A stretch of DNA of 20,194 nt, taken from CAIOSQ01 sp041178225 (lineage in GTDB: Bacteria > Pseudomonadota > Alphaproteobacteria > CACIAM-22H2). The translations under genes and the position numbers were made by a program. Position 1 is the first letter of the stretch. Each line of letters begins with the position of its first letter. The stretch covers positions 1 to 20,194 of the forward strand of contig JBEGVV010000100.1 in NCBI GenBank assembly GCA_041178225.1, given 5' to 3'. Below are positions 1 through 7,054 of the stretch, in pieces. The notes below the pieces were generated by a model, which saw only the letters and a program-made list of their open reading frames with translations, had not been told where the DNA came from and did no database searches.

Positions 1-357
1 CCGCGCCCCGCCGCCGGCGCCGGGGCGCAGCACGACGTGGCGGCCGACCAGCGCCACGCCGCGCCGCGCGCGGGCAGGCTTGTCGCCATGCGCCGCTGCC
101 GCGACCTGCACGATCGCAAGCTCGCCCTCGGCGGGCGGCGCGATGCCGGTCTCCAGCGTCGCGGTCAGGCCGCCCTCGAGCGAGAGGAAGACGAGGCCGA
201 GGGAACGATGGACCCGCGCGACGCGCGCGAGGTGGATCGCGCCCGGCTCGAGCGCGCCATCCTCCGGCGCGCGCAGGAAGTCCTGAAGGACGCCATCCTC
301 CAGCAGCGCCGCCTCGGCGGCGCCCTCGCGCCGCGCGAGCAGGAGCAGGCGGCTCAC
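1..357 (-). CDS. rng: Ribonuclease E/G family protein, N-terminal part (cut by window edge)
   Basis: The reverse strand reads from a GTG at 357 to the window edge without a stop, giving 119 residues. The GTG overlaps the maf stop codon (GTGA), so the two genes are translationally coupled. The N-terminal half resembles the RNase E/G start: a stretch reading GAIHLARVARVHRSLGLVF followed by an S1-like segment, then GDKPARARRGVALVGRHVVL, close to the family's K-x-x-x-x-T-x-x-x-x-LxGRxxVL region. RNase E/G endonucleases process rRNA and mRNA in the cytoplasm. The catalytic core, zinc link and C-terminus lie outside the window. The infA-maf-RNase E/G order is common in Alphaproteobacteria and supports the call. 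RNase E and RNase G cannot be told apart from this fragment. Confidence 0.75.
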   Translation of the reverse strand, partial: MSRLLLLARREGAAEAALLEDGVLQDFLRAPEDGALEPGAIHLARVARVHRSLGLVFLSLEGGLTATLETGIAPPAEGELAIVQVAAAAHGDKPARARRGVALVGRHVVLRPGAGGGAR

Positions 358-959
358 GCCGCGACGCCCGCGCCGCGCAGCATCGCGGCCGCGAGGTGCA
401 GGTCGAGGCCGACCACGTTGCTGTAGGAGCCAATGATCTCCGGCACGAAGACGGCCGCGGCGCCCTGGATCGCGTAGCCGCCGGCCTTGCCCTGCCACTC
501 GAGCCCGTCGAGATAGGCCTCGCGCTCGGAGACGGAGAGGCGCTTGAAGCGCACCGCGGTGACGGACAGGCGCAGCACCGGCGCGCGGCCGGGCACGACG
601 AGGCAGATCGCGCCGAAGACGCGATGCCGGCGGCCGGAGAGCAGGTCGAGGCAGCGCGCGGCCGTCTCGCGGTCCTCGGCCTTCGGGAGGATGCGCCGCC
701 CGCAGCCGACGACGGTGTCCGCCGCGAGCACGACGGCGCGCGGCTCGCGCGCCGCCACGGCGAGCGCCTTGCCTCGCGCGAGGCGCAGGGCGTGGGCGCG
801 CGGCAACTCGCGCGGCAGCGGGGTCTCGTCGATGTCTGCGGGGGAAACGCGGTCGGGGGCGATGCCGACCTGCCTGAGCAGGTCCAGCCGCCGCGGCGAA
901 GCGGAGGCCAGCACGAGCGGCGCCGCGCCCGCCGGACCCTCGGTCTCGGGGGCGATCAC
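354..959 (-). CDS. maf: Maf-family nucleoside triphosphate pyrophosphatase
   Basis: The product is 201 aa, the normal size for Maf proteins, which hydrolyse non-canonical or modified NTPs (dTTP/UTP or 7-methyl-GTP subfamilies) to the monophosphate and pyrophosphate. The N-terminus carries the family signature LASASPRRLDLL (residues about 17-28). The conserved catalytic segment AADTVVG follows at about residues 79-85, and then the KAEDRETAARCLDLLSGRRHRV block that binds the nucleotide. The C-terminal Q-G-A segment (YAIQGAAAVFV) is also present. The gene starts 13 nt after the infA stop and its stop overlaps the RNase E/G start, so all three are probably one transcript. The substrate subfamily cannot be decided by eye. 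Confidence 0.93.
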   Translation of the reverse strand: MIAPETEGPAGAAPLVLASASPRRLDLLRQVGIAPDRVSPADIDETPLPRELPRAHALRLARGKALAVAAREPRAVVLAADTVVGCGRRILPKAEDRETAARCLDLLSGRRHRVFGAICLVVPGRAPVLRLSVTAVRFKRLSVSEREAYLDGLEWQGKAGGYAIQGAAAVFVPEIIGSYSNVVGLDLHLAAAMLRGAGVAA

Positions 960-972
960 GGCGCGGCGTCCT

Positions 973-1191
973 TCACTTGAACCGGAAGGTGATGCGGCCC
1001 TTGGTCAGGTCGTAGGGCGTCATCTCTACGTTCACCCGGTCCCCGGCGAGGACGCGGATGCGGTTCTTTCGCATCTTGCCAGAGGTGTGGGCGAGCACCT
1101 CGTGGCCGTTGTCGAGCTTCACGCGGAACATGGCGTTGGGAAGAAGTTCGTTCACCACGCCCGCGAACTCGATCAGGTCTTCCTTCGGCAT
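973..1191 (-). CDS. infA: Translation initiation factor IF-1
   Basis: The product is 72 aa and essentially canonical IF-1: it starts MPKEDLIEF and runs through LLPNAMFRVKLDNGHEVLAH, the S1/OB-fold surface, to the terminal DLTKGRITFRFK. IF-1 binds the 30S A site and helps IF-2 and IF-3 during initiation. The open frame continues upstream to 1248, but the ATG at 1191 is chosen because it gives the family N-terminus and has a strong GGAGAG ribosome-binding site just upstream (within 1192-1200). A 115-nt gap separates it from the upstream phosphatase gene and carries a good promoter candidate, so infA-maf-RNase E/G can be expressed apart from the his/mur genes. Confidence 0.98.
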   Translation of the reverse strand: MPKEDLIEFAGVVNELLPNAMFRVKLDNGHEVLAHTSGKMRKNRIRVLAGDRVNVEMTPYDLTKGRITFRFK

Positions 1192-1246
1192 CGTCTCTCC
1201 ATCGGGCCGCGGAACCCGCCCGCGGCGATGCGTATAGATCCGCCGC

Positions 1247-1274
1247 ATTTGACCGACAGGGCGGCCGCGGTCAA
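1247..1274 (-). promoter_or_regulatory. Candidate sigma-70 promoter for infA
   Basis: On the reverse strand TTGACC (1274-1269) is followed after 16 nt by TCAAAT (1252-1247). The -35 matches five of six consensus bases and the -10 four of six. Transcription would start near 1240, about 50 nt ahead of the infA ATG. It sits in the longest gap of the lower housekeeping run. The same TTGACC -35 appears before soeA and suyA. Confidence 0.5.
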
Positions 1275-1306
1275 GGGGGAAGCCGCTGGCGGGGCCCTGC
1301 CGGGCC

Positions 1307-1756
1307 TCAGAGCTCGGGCACGCCGGGCAGCGGGAAGCGCTCGCGCAGCCGCCGCATCAGCTGGTCGCGCACGGCGCGGTAGGAGGCCAGCACCGCCTCG
1401 CGGCTGCCCTCGGCGAGCGTCGGGTCGAAGGTCGCCCAGTACTCGACCTCGCAGGCCATGACGCGCGTCATCTCCACGGCCTTGTGCTGGGCCTCGGGCG
1501 ACAGCGTCACGACGACGTCGAAGGAACTGTCGGCGAGGTCGTCGAAGGTCTTCGGGCGGTGCCGCGCCAGGTCGATGCCGAGTTCCTGCATCACCTCCAC
1601 GACGAAGGGGTCGATCGGGTTGGCGCGCACGCCCACGGAATCGACGTAGATCCTGCGTCCGTGGAGGTGCTTCAGGAGCCCCTCCGCCATCGGCGAGCGT
1701 ATGGCGTTCCAGGTGCAGGCGAAGAGGACGGAGCCCGGCAGGTGCGAGAGCGGCAT
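1307..1756 (-). CDS. Low-molecular-weight protein-tyrosine-phosphatase family protein
   Basis: The product is 149 aa, the normal size for the LMW-PTP/arsenate-reductase fold. The phosphatase P-loop CX5R(S) is at residues 14-21 (C14-TWNAI-R20-S21), with C14 as the expected nucleophile and R20 as the phosphate-binding arginine. A DP motif at D111-P112 (TFDPTLAEGS) is in the place of the general-acid aspartate loop. The position two after the nucleophile, usually glycine, is tryptophan here. It begins one nucleotide after the UPF0262 stop (TGA-c-ATG on the reverse strand), so it is coupled to that gene. The likely role is cytoplasmic dephosphorylation of phosphotyrosine or a related phospho-adduct. 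The real substrate is unknown, and an arsenate reductase role is possible but not supported by neighbours. Confidence 0.88.
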   Translation of the reverse strand: MPLSHLPGSVLFACTWNAIRSPMAEGLLKHLHGRRIYVDSVGVRANPIDPFVVEVMQELGIDLARHRPKTFDDLADSSFDVVVTLSPEAQHKAVEMTRVMACEVEYWATFDPTLAEGSREAVLASYRAVRDQLMRRLRERFPLPGVPEL

Positions 1757-1757
1757 G

Positions 1758-2252
1758 TCAGCCTCCCTCGCCGCGCGACGGGCGCATGTGGAGCACGCAC
1801 ACGAGCGTGAAGAGCCGGCGCGCCGTGGGACCGTCGACATCGACGCGCCCGGCGAGCCGCGCGCGCAGCATCGCCGCGCCCTCGTCGTGCAGCGCGCGGC
1901 GCCCCATGTCGATCGCCTCGATGCGCCCCGGCCCCGCGTGCTTGATCGCCTCGTAGTAGGTCTCGCAGACCGCGAAGTAGTCGCGCACGACGCGGCGGAA
2001 GGGCAGCAGCGGCAGGACGAGGCGGTCGACGTCGCCGCCCGCGGCGAGCGCGACGTCGATGGCGAGGCGGTTCTCCTCGATCGACAGGCGCAGCGCGTAG
2101 GGGCCGCCGGGATGGTTCGCGGGCGCGAAGCTGTTCGCGTCGAGCAGGTCGGCGATGGCGACCGCGCGCTCGTGCTCGACGTCCGGGCTGCGGCGGAGGA
2201 AGCTGCGCTCGTCGAGCTCGATGCGCGCGACGCGGAACGCATCCCCCTCCAT
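1758..2252 (-). CDS. UPF0262 family protein (unknown function)
   Basis: The 164-aa protein matches the alphaproteobacterial UPF0262 family as I recall it: an early IELDER...RRSPDVEHERAVAI segment (about residues 11-35), then GPYALRLSIEENRLAIDV, and a FRRVVRDYFAVCETYYEAI block. The open frame extends 14 codons upstream, but the ATG at 2252 is preferred because it sits one nucleotide after the hisD stop, the same spacing seen at the next junction. No enzyme motif, signal peptide or membrane segment is visible. Across Alphaproteobacteria this family sits between hisD and an LMW phosphatase, exactly as here, so it is a linked housekeeping gene of unknown role. Confidence 0.85.
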   Translation of the reverse strand: MEGDAFRVARIELDERSFLRRSPDVEHERAVAIADLLDANSFAPANHPGGPYALRLSIEENRLAIDVALAAGGDVDRLVLPLLPFRRVVRDYFAVCETYYEAIKHAGPGRIEAIDMGRRALHDEGAAMLRARLAGRVDVDGPTARRLFTLVCVLHMRPSRGEGG

Positions 2253-2253
2253 G

Positions 2254-3552
2254 TCAGCGCCGCTTCGCCAGCCGCACCGAGATGGAGCGCGCATGCGCGC
2301 CGAGGCCTTCCGCGCGCGCCAGCGCCACGGCCGCGGGGGCGAGGCGCGCGAGCGTGTCGCGATCGGCGCCGACCAGCGTCGTGCGCTTCATGAAGTCGAG
2401 CACGCCAAGGCCGGAGGCGAAGCGCGCGGTGCGCGACGTCGGCAGCACGTGGTTCGGGCCGGCTACGTAGTCGCCCAGCGCCTCGGGCGCGTGCCTGCCG
2501 AGGAAGATCGCGCCGGCGTGCCGGACGCGCGCGGCGAGGCGATCGGGATCGGCGACCGCCAGCTGCAGGTGCTCGGGCGCGAGCCGGTCGACGAGCGCCG
2601 GCGCGTCGGAGAGCCGTCGCAGCACGACGATCGCGCCGTGGTCGCGCCAGGACGCCGCGGCGATCTCGCGCCGCGGCAGCACCGCGAGCAGCCGCCCCAC
2701 GGCGGCCTCGACGCGCGCGGCGAAGCCAGCGTCGTCGGTCATCAGGATCGACTGCGCCATCGGGTCGTGCTCGGCCTGCGCCATGAGGTCCGCGGCGATC
2801 CAGTCCGGGTCGTTCTCCGCGTCGGCGACCACGACGACCTCGGATGGCCCGGCGATCGCGTCGATGCCGACGCGCCCGAAGACGAGCCGCTTGGCGGCGG
2901 CGACATAGGCGTTGCCCGGACCGACGACCTTGTCCACGGGCGCGATGCTGCGCGTGCCCCAGGCGAGCGCGGCGATCGCCTGCGCGCCGCCGCAGCGATG
3001 GATCTCCTCGATCCCCGCGAGCCGCGCCGCGGCGACGACGAGCGGGTCGAGCTCGCCCCGCGGCGCGGGCACGACCATTGCGATGCGCTTCACGCCCGCG
3101 ACGCGCGCGGGGATCGCGTTCATCAGCACGGAGGACGGGTAGGCCGCGCGACCGCCCGGCACGTAGATCCCCGCGCTGTCCACCGGCGTCCAGCGCCAGC
3201 CGAGCCGGATGCCCTCGCCATCCGTCCATGCCGCGTCGGCGGGCACCTGGCGGCGGTGGAAGGCCTCGATGCGGGCGGCGGCGACCTCGAGCGCGCGGCG
3301 CGCGCGCGCCGGCACCGCGCGCCAGGCCGCCTCGATCTCCCGCCGCGGGATGCGCAGGCCCAGCCTGCCCGGCGCGACGCCGTCGAGCTTCAGCGTGTGC
3401 TCGAACAGCGCCTTGTCGCCGCGCCGCTGGACATCCTCGACGATGGCCGCGGCGACGGCGTCGACGCGCGCCACGGTCTCGCGCGCAGAGGCGACGAGGC
3501 GGTCGAAGGCGGCGGCGAAGCCGGGCGCGCCGGCGACGAGGCTATGCGGCAC
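2254..3552 (-). CDS. hisD: Histidinol dehydrogenase
   Basis: The product is 432 aa, a typical HisD length. It catalyses the last two steps of histidine synthesis, L-histidinol to L-histidine, with two NAD+ and a zinc ion. Visible hallmarks are VPGGRAAYPSSVLMNAIPA, the GPGNAYVAAAKR and GIDAIAGPSEVVVVAD stretches, the Q/H zinc-and-base segment LMAQAEHDPMAQS, the EH pair in APEHLQ, and the terminal GPNHVLPTSRTARFASGL with its histidine. The ATG at 3552 lies 11 nt inside the end of hisG, so the two are coupled. No other his genes are in the window, which fits the split his gene arrangement common in Alphaproteobacteria. Confidence 0.97.
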   Translation of the reverse strand: MPHSLVAGAPGFAAAFDRLVASARETVARVDAVAAAIVEDVQRRGDKALFEHTLKLDGVAPGRLGLRIPRREIEAAWRAVPARARRALEVAAARIEAFHRRQVPADAAWTDGEGIRLGWRWTPVDSAGIYVPGGRAAYPSSVLMNAIPARVAGVKRIAMVVPAPRGELDPLVVAAARLAGIEEIHRCGGAQAIAALAWGTRSIAPVDKVVGPGNAYVAAAKRLVFGRVGIDAIAGPSEVVVVADAENDPDWIAADLMAQAEHDPMAQSILMTDDAGFAARVEAAVGRLLAVLPRREIAAASWRDHGAIVVLRRLSDAPALVDRLAPEHLQLAVADPDRLAARVRHAGAIFLGRHAPEALGDYVAGPNHVLPTSRTARFASGLGVLDFMKRTTLVGADRDTLARLAPAAVALARAEGLGAHARSISVRLAKRR

Positions 3553-4204
3553 GGGCCACCTCCGAGAGGCGATCGATCCAGGGCGCGATCTCGGCGTGGC
3601 GCGTCTTGAGCGCCGCGCGGTTGACGACCAGCCGCGAGGTGATTTCGGCGATGCGCTCGATCTCCACGAGGCCGTTCGCCTTCAGCGTCGCCCCGGTCGA
3701 GACGAGGTCGACGATGCGCGAGCACAGGCCGAGCGCCGGCGCCAGCTCGATCGCCCCAGAAAGCTTGATGCACTCCGCCTGGATGCCGCGCGCGGCGAAG
3801 TAGCGCCGCGTGATGCCGGGATACTTGGTCGCCACGACGACATGGCTCCAGCGGCTCGGATCCTCGCTGGCCACAGCCTCGGCGGGCGCGGCCACGGCGA
3901 CGCGGCAGCGGCCGATGCCGAGGTCGAGCGGCGCGTAGATCTCGTCGTAGTCGAATTCCATCAGCACGTCGTTGCCCGCGACGCCGACATGCGCGGCGCC
4001 GAAGGCGACGTAGGTCGCCACGTCGAAGGCCCGGGTGCGCACGACGTCGATGCCGGGCACGCTGGTCGCGAAGCGCAGCTGGCGCGCGCGAGGGTCGACG
4101 AAGGCGGGCTCTGGCTCGATGCCGGCGCGCGCCAGCATGGGCAGGACCTCGGACAGGATCCGGCCATTGGGCAGGGCAAGGACGAGCTTGTCGTTGGAAG
4201 GCAC
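3542..4204 (-). CDS. hisG: ATP phosphoribosyltransferase, short form (HisG-S)
   Basis: The product is 220 aa. It condenses ATP with PRPP in the first committed step of histidine synthesis. The N-terminal LPNGRILSEVLPML and the central VGVAGNDVLMEFD are recognisable. So is the PRPP-binding block LCSRIVDLVSTGATLKANGL near residue 165-185. The protein stops after the catalytic domains and lacks the C-terminal ACT-like regulatory domain of the roughly 300-aa long form. Short HisG normally needs HisZ for activity and feedback control, and no hisZ is adjacent. It overlaps hisD by 11 nt and is separated by 61 nt from the DUF2948 gene. Confidence 0.96.
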   Translation of the reverse strand: MPSNDKLVLALPNGRILSEVLPMLARAGIEPEPAFVDPRARQLRFATSVPGIDVVRTRAFDVATYVAFGAAHVGVAGNDVLMEFDYDEIYAPLDLGIGRCRVAVAAPAEAVASEDPSRWSHVVVATKYPGITRRYFAARGIQAECIKLSGAIELAPALGLCSRIVDLVSTGATLKANGLVEIERIAEITSRLVVNRAALKTRHAEIAPWIDRLSEVARAA

Positions 4205-4265
4205 GGGACCGGTACCGTCGGGCTCGGAGGGAGGGCCGGGGCGCGCCCGGCGCCCGCGGCGCGGC

Positions 4266-4766
4266 TTATAGCGCCTCGCCCCCGGGATGTCGCGGCCGGC
4301 TCTGCGCCGGCCACGGGTCGCCGAGGTCGCTCATCCGGCAGGTGATCCGCGTGCCCTCGAGCCGCAGCGCCGCGGCGCCGGCGAATTCGAGCGTCACCGC
4401 GCCGGCCTCGATGCGCATGCCGAGGAGCTCGAGGATCCTCCCGCGGTCGCGCGGGTCGAGGCCGCGGCGGCGCACGGCCTCGACGCCCTCGAACGCCACG
4501 CCGCAGCTCACCCGCTCGTAGGACGCGCAGCCCTCGGCGAGCGAGGCGTCGCCGGGCGGCTGCCGGGCGGCCTGGACGGCGCCCGCCGGCATGTCGGCTG
4601 TCTCCGGGCAGTTCTCCCAGCGGAAGCGGCTTGCCACGAGGGCGAAGCGCTTCTCGCCGGGGACGAACTCCATCTCCGACAGCGGCACGATCGCGTCCTG
4701 CAGGAAGGCCGAGACGACGCCGAGGTCCTCGTCGTCCATCGCGCGCAGCTTCAGGGGGCCGCTCAT
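4266..4766 (-). CDS. DUF2948 family protein
   Basis: The 166-aa protein begins LKLRAMDDEDLGVVSAFLQDAIVPLSEMEF, the recognisable N-terminus of DUF2948. Its ATG (4766-4764) overlaps the murA stop (4763-4765), so it is translated with murA. The fold is probably soluble and cytoplasmic. No signal peptide, membrane helix or catalytic motif can be seen. It lies between murA and hisG, a conserved alphaproteobacterial position for this family. The function is unknown. Confidence 0.85.
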   Translation of the reverse strand: MSGPLKLRAMDDEDLGVVSAFLQDAIVPLSEMEFVPGEKRFALVASRFRWENCPETADMPAGAVQAARQPPGDASLAEGCASYERVSCGVAFEGVEAVRRRGLDPRDRGRILELLGMRIEAGAVTLEFAGAAALRLEGTRITCRMSDLGDPWPAQSRPRHPGGEAL

Positions 4767-6025
4767 GCCGGTTCCTTGAGCCTCTCGATGTCGGCGCCGC
4801 AGGCGGCGAGCTTGGCTTCCAGCCGCTCGTAGCCGCGGTCCAGATGGTAGACGCGATTCACCACGGTCTCGCCCGCGGCGGCAAGCCCCGCGATGACCAG
4901 GCTCACCGAGGCGCGCAGGTCGGTCGCCATGACCGGCGCGCCGGTCAGCCGGGGCACGCCGCGCACCATGGCGGAGGAACCGTGCAGGTTGATGTTCGCG
5001 CCCATTCGCCGCAGCTCGGGGACGTGCATGAACCTGTTCTCGAATATCGTCTCGGTGATCATCGAGGCGCCCTCGGCAACGGCGAGCAGGGCCATCATCT
5101 GCGCCTGGAGATCCGTGGCGAAGCCCGGATAGGGCTCGGTCATCACGTCGGTGCCGCGGATCGGGCCGCTGCGCGAGACCCGGAAGCCCTCCCCTGTCGG
5201 CTCGACCGAGATCCCCGCCTCGCGCATCGCCGCCACCGTGGCCTCGAGCAGGCCGATGCGCGTGCCGGTCAGCTCGACGTCGCCGCCCGTGATCGCGGCG
5301 GCCATCGCGTAGGTCCCCGTCTCGATGCGGTCGGGCAGGATGGAATGGGTCGTCCCGCCCAGCCTGTCCGTGCCGTGCACGACGAGGCGGTCGGAACCGA
5401 TGCCCTCGATGCGCGCGCCCATCGCGGCGAGGCAGTTGGCGAGGTCCTCGACCTCCGGCTCGCGCGCCGCGTTCTTGAGCACGGTCGTGCCGCGCGCCAG
5501 CGTCGCCGCCATCAGGAGGTTCTCGGTCGCGCCGACCGAGACGAAGGGGAAGACGATCTCCGCGCCACGCAGGCCGTCCGGCGCACGGGCCTCGACATAG
5601 CCCTCGGCGAGCTCGATGCGCGCGCCCATGGCCTCGAGCCCCTTGAGGTGCAGGTCGACCGGCCGCGCGCCGATGGCGCAGCCGCCGGGAAGCGAGACGC
5701 GCGCGACGCGCTCGCGCGCCACCAGCGGGCCGAGCACGAGCACCGAGGCGCGCATCTTGCGCACGAGGTCGTAGGGCGCCTCCGTGCTCGCCACGGCCGC
5801 GCAGGTCAGGCGCATCACGCGCCCGTCGCGCTCGACGCGCACGCCGAGGGTCTCCAGCAGGCGCGCGAGCGTGGCGATGTCCGCGAGGTCGGGCGTGTTG
5901 GCGAGGGCGAGCGTGCCATCGGTCAGGATCGCCGCCGCCATGAGCGGCAGCGCCGCGTTCTTCGCGCCGCCGATCGCGATGCGGCCCGAGAGCCGCCTGC
6001 CGCCGCGTATCCTGATCCTGTCCAT
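4763..6025 (-). CDS. murA: UDP-N-acetylglucosamine 1-carboxyvinyltransferase
   Basis: The product is 420 aa, the usual MurA size. It transfers enolpyruvate from PEP to UDP-GlcNAc, the first committed step of peptidoglycan synthesis, in the cytoplasm. The substrate-binding K22-N23 (GGAKNAALPL) is present. The active-site cysteine is C116 in LPGGCAIGARPVDLH, matching E. coli C115, the fosfomycin target; it is not the resistant Asp variant. ATDLRASVSLVIAGLAA near the C-terminus is also typical. The ATG at 6025 gives the canonical start MDRIRIRGG. A 106-nt gap separates it from the small gene upstream. Confidence 0.98.
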   Translation of the reverse strand: MDRIRIRGGRRLSGRIAIGGAKNAALPLMAAAILTDGTLALANTPDLADIATLARLLETLGVRVERDGRVMRLTCAAVASTEAPYDLVRKMRASVLVLGPLVARERVARVSLPGGCAIGARPVDLHLKGLEAMGARIELAEGYVEARAPDGLRGAEIVFPFVSVGATENLLMAATLARGTTVLKNAAREPEVEDLANCLAAMGARIEGIGSDRLVVHGTDRLGGTTHSILPDRIETGTYAMAAAITGGDVELTGTRIGLLEATVAAMREAGISVEPTGEGFRVSRSGPIRGTDVMTEPYPGFATDLQAQMMALLAVAEGASMITETIFENRFMHVPELRRMGANINLHGSSAMVRGVPRLTGAPVMATDLRASVSLVIAGLAAAGETVVNRVYHLDRGYERLEAKLAACGADIERLKEPA

Positions 6026-6131
6026 GACGCCACCGTTCCTGACTGCCCGAGCCTCGCGTAGACGACGCCAGCGTGGGCGAGGAATGCGGCGCGCATGGGG
6101 CCGACTCGCTGCCGCGAAGGGTCGGCTCCTT

Positions 6132-6329
6132 CTAGCCCCCCGCCCGGCCGCCGCTCAACGGATCCGCGGCGCCGGCATCGTCGCGCGCCTCGCCCTCGTC
6201 GCGCGCGCGCGCCTGTGCCTTGCGGCGCCGCAGGTTGTCGCGCAGCGCCTGCGCGGCGCGCGCGCGGCGCTCCTCCGCGGCGGCCTGCGCGTGCGGGCCG
6301 ATGACCTGCCCATCGTCCTTGGCTGCCAT
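6132..6329 (-). CDS. Small basic conserved hypothetical protein, 65 aa
   Basis: A 65-residue frame starts at ATG 6329 with a strong purine-rich ribosome-binding site (GGGGAAGGGG) just ahead. The centre is a charged helix-like stretch, EERRARAAQALRDNLRRRKA (residues 20-39), followed by an acidic, Ala/Gly-rich tail. Many Alphaproteobacteria carry a similar short Arg/Lys-rich 'LRxNLxRRKxQARxR' protein next to murA, which supports it being real. It starts 14 nt after the end of the alkA-type glycosylase gene on the same strand. The function is unknown. The basic helix could bind nucleic acid, but that is a guess. Confidence 0.7.
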   Translation of the reverse strand: MAAKDDGQVIGPHAQAAAEERRARAAQALRDNLRRRKAQARARDEGEARDDAGAADPLSGGRAGG

Positions 6330-6343
6330 CGCCCCTTCCCCGG

Positions 6344-6961
6344 TCAGCCGAGCGGCGGGTTCGCGTAGGAGTGCCAGAGCAGGTGCGCCGCCGCGCCGCG
6401 ATGCGGGCGCCAGGGCTCCACCATCCCGCGCAGCGCCACCGGGCCGGGTGGTTCGGGCAGCCGCTTGAGCCGCTGGTAGCCGACGCGCAACGCGAGGTCC
6501 CCCGCCGGGAAGGCGTCCGCCCGTCGCAGCGCGAAGAGCAGGTAGATCTCCGCGCTCCAGACGCCGATCCCCTTCACCCTGGTCAGTTCCGCGATCACCG
6601 CCTCGTCGCGCATGCGCGACACGCGCGCGAGGTCGAGGCGGCCGGACAGGATCTCGTCGGCGAGGCTGCGCGCATAGAGGAGCTTCTGGCGCGAGAAGCC
6701 GCAGGCGCGGATCTCCTCGTCGCCGCGCGCCGAGAAGGACACCGGGTCGACCGCGCCGCCGAGCAGCGCGTCGAGCTTGCGCCACATCGATGCCGCGGCC
6801 TGGACCGAGACCTGCTGGCCCAGGATCGTGCGCAGAAGGGTCGCGAAACCCGGCGGGCGGTGGCGCTTCTCGGGCAGGCCGATGCGCGCCAGTTCGCGCG
6901 CGACGTCGCGGTCGCGGCGCGCGAGCGCCTTCAGGTCCGCCTCGAGGTCCAGCCTGGCCAT
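6344..6961 (-). CDS. DNA-3-methyladenine glycosylase II (AlkA/HhH-GPD family)
   Basis: The product is 205 aa. It would excise alkylated purines, starting base-excision repair. Features are the substrate-pocket stretch FATLLRTILGQQVSVQAA (39-56), the helix-hairpin-helix LTRVKGIGVWSAEIYLLFAL (126-145), and the catalytic aspartate D155 in DAFPAGDLALRVG. The E. coli AlkA N-terminal TBP-like domain is absent, so this is the shorter form common in Alphaproteobacteria. The open frame runs far upstream through the antisense of two other genes; the ATG at 6961 is chosen because the family N-terminus begins there. It heads the minus-strand run, diverging from the oxidase gene at 7055. A TATCGA motif ends 5 nt before the ATG. 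Confidence 0.92.
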   Translation of the reverse strand: MARLDLEADLKALARRDRDVARELARIGLPEKRHRPPGFATLLRTILGQQVSVQAAASMWRKLDALLGGAVDPVSFSARGDEEIRACGFSRQKLLYARSLADEILSGRLDLARVSRMRDEAVIAELTRVKGIGVWSAEIYLLFALRRADAFPAGDLALRVGYQRLKRLPEPPGPVALRGMVEPWRPHRGAAAHLLWHSYANPPLG

Positions 6962-7020
6962 GGCGCTCGATAGCAGAGCCGCGCGCCGGAGCGAAGCCCC
7001 GGCAGGCCGCCGACACCCGC

Positions 7021-7048
7021 TTGACGCGGCGGCGCGCAGGCCGAAGAT
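7021..7048 (+). promoter_or_regulatory. Weak promoter candidate for the FAD oxidoreductase gene
   Basis: TTGACG (7021-7026) is followed after 16 nt by GAAGAT (7043-7048), a three-of-six match to a -10. The transcript would begin almost exactly at the ATG at 7055, where no clear ribosome-binding site is seen, so a leaderless mRNA is possible. The call rests mainly on the -35. Confidence 0.3.
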
Positions 7049-7054
7049 GGCGCG

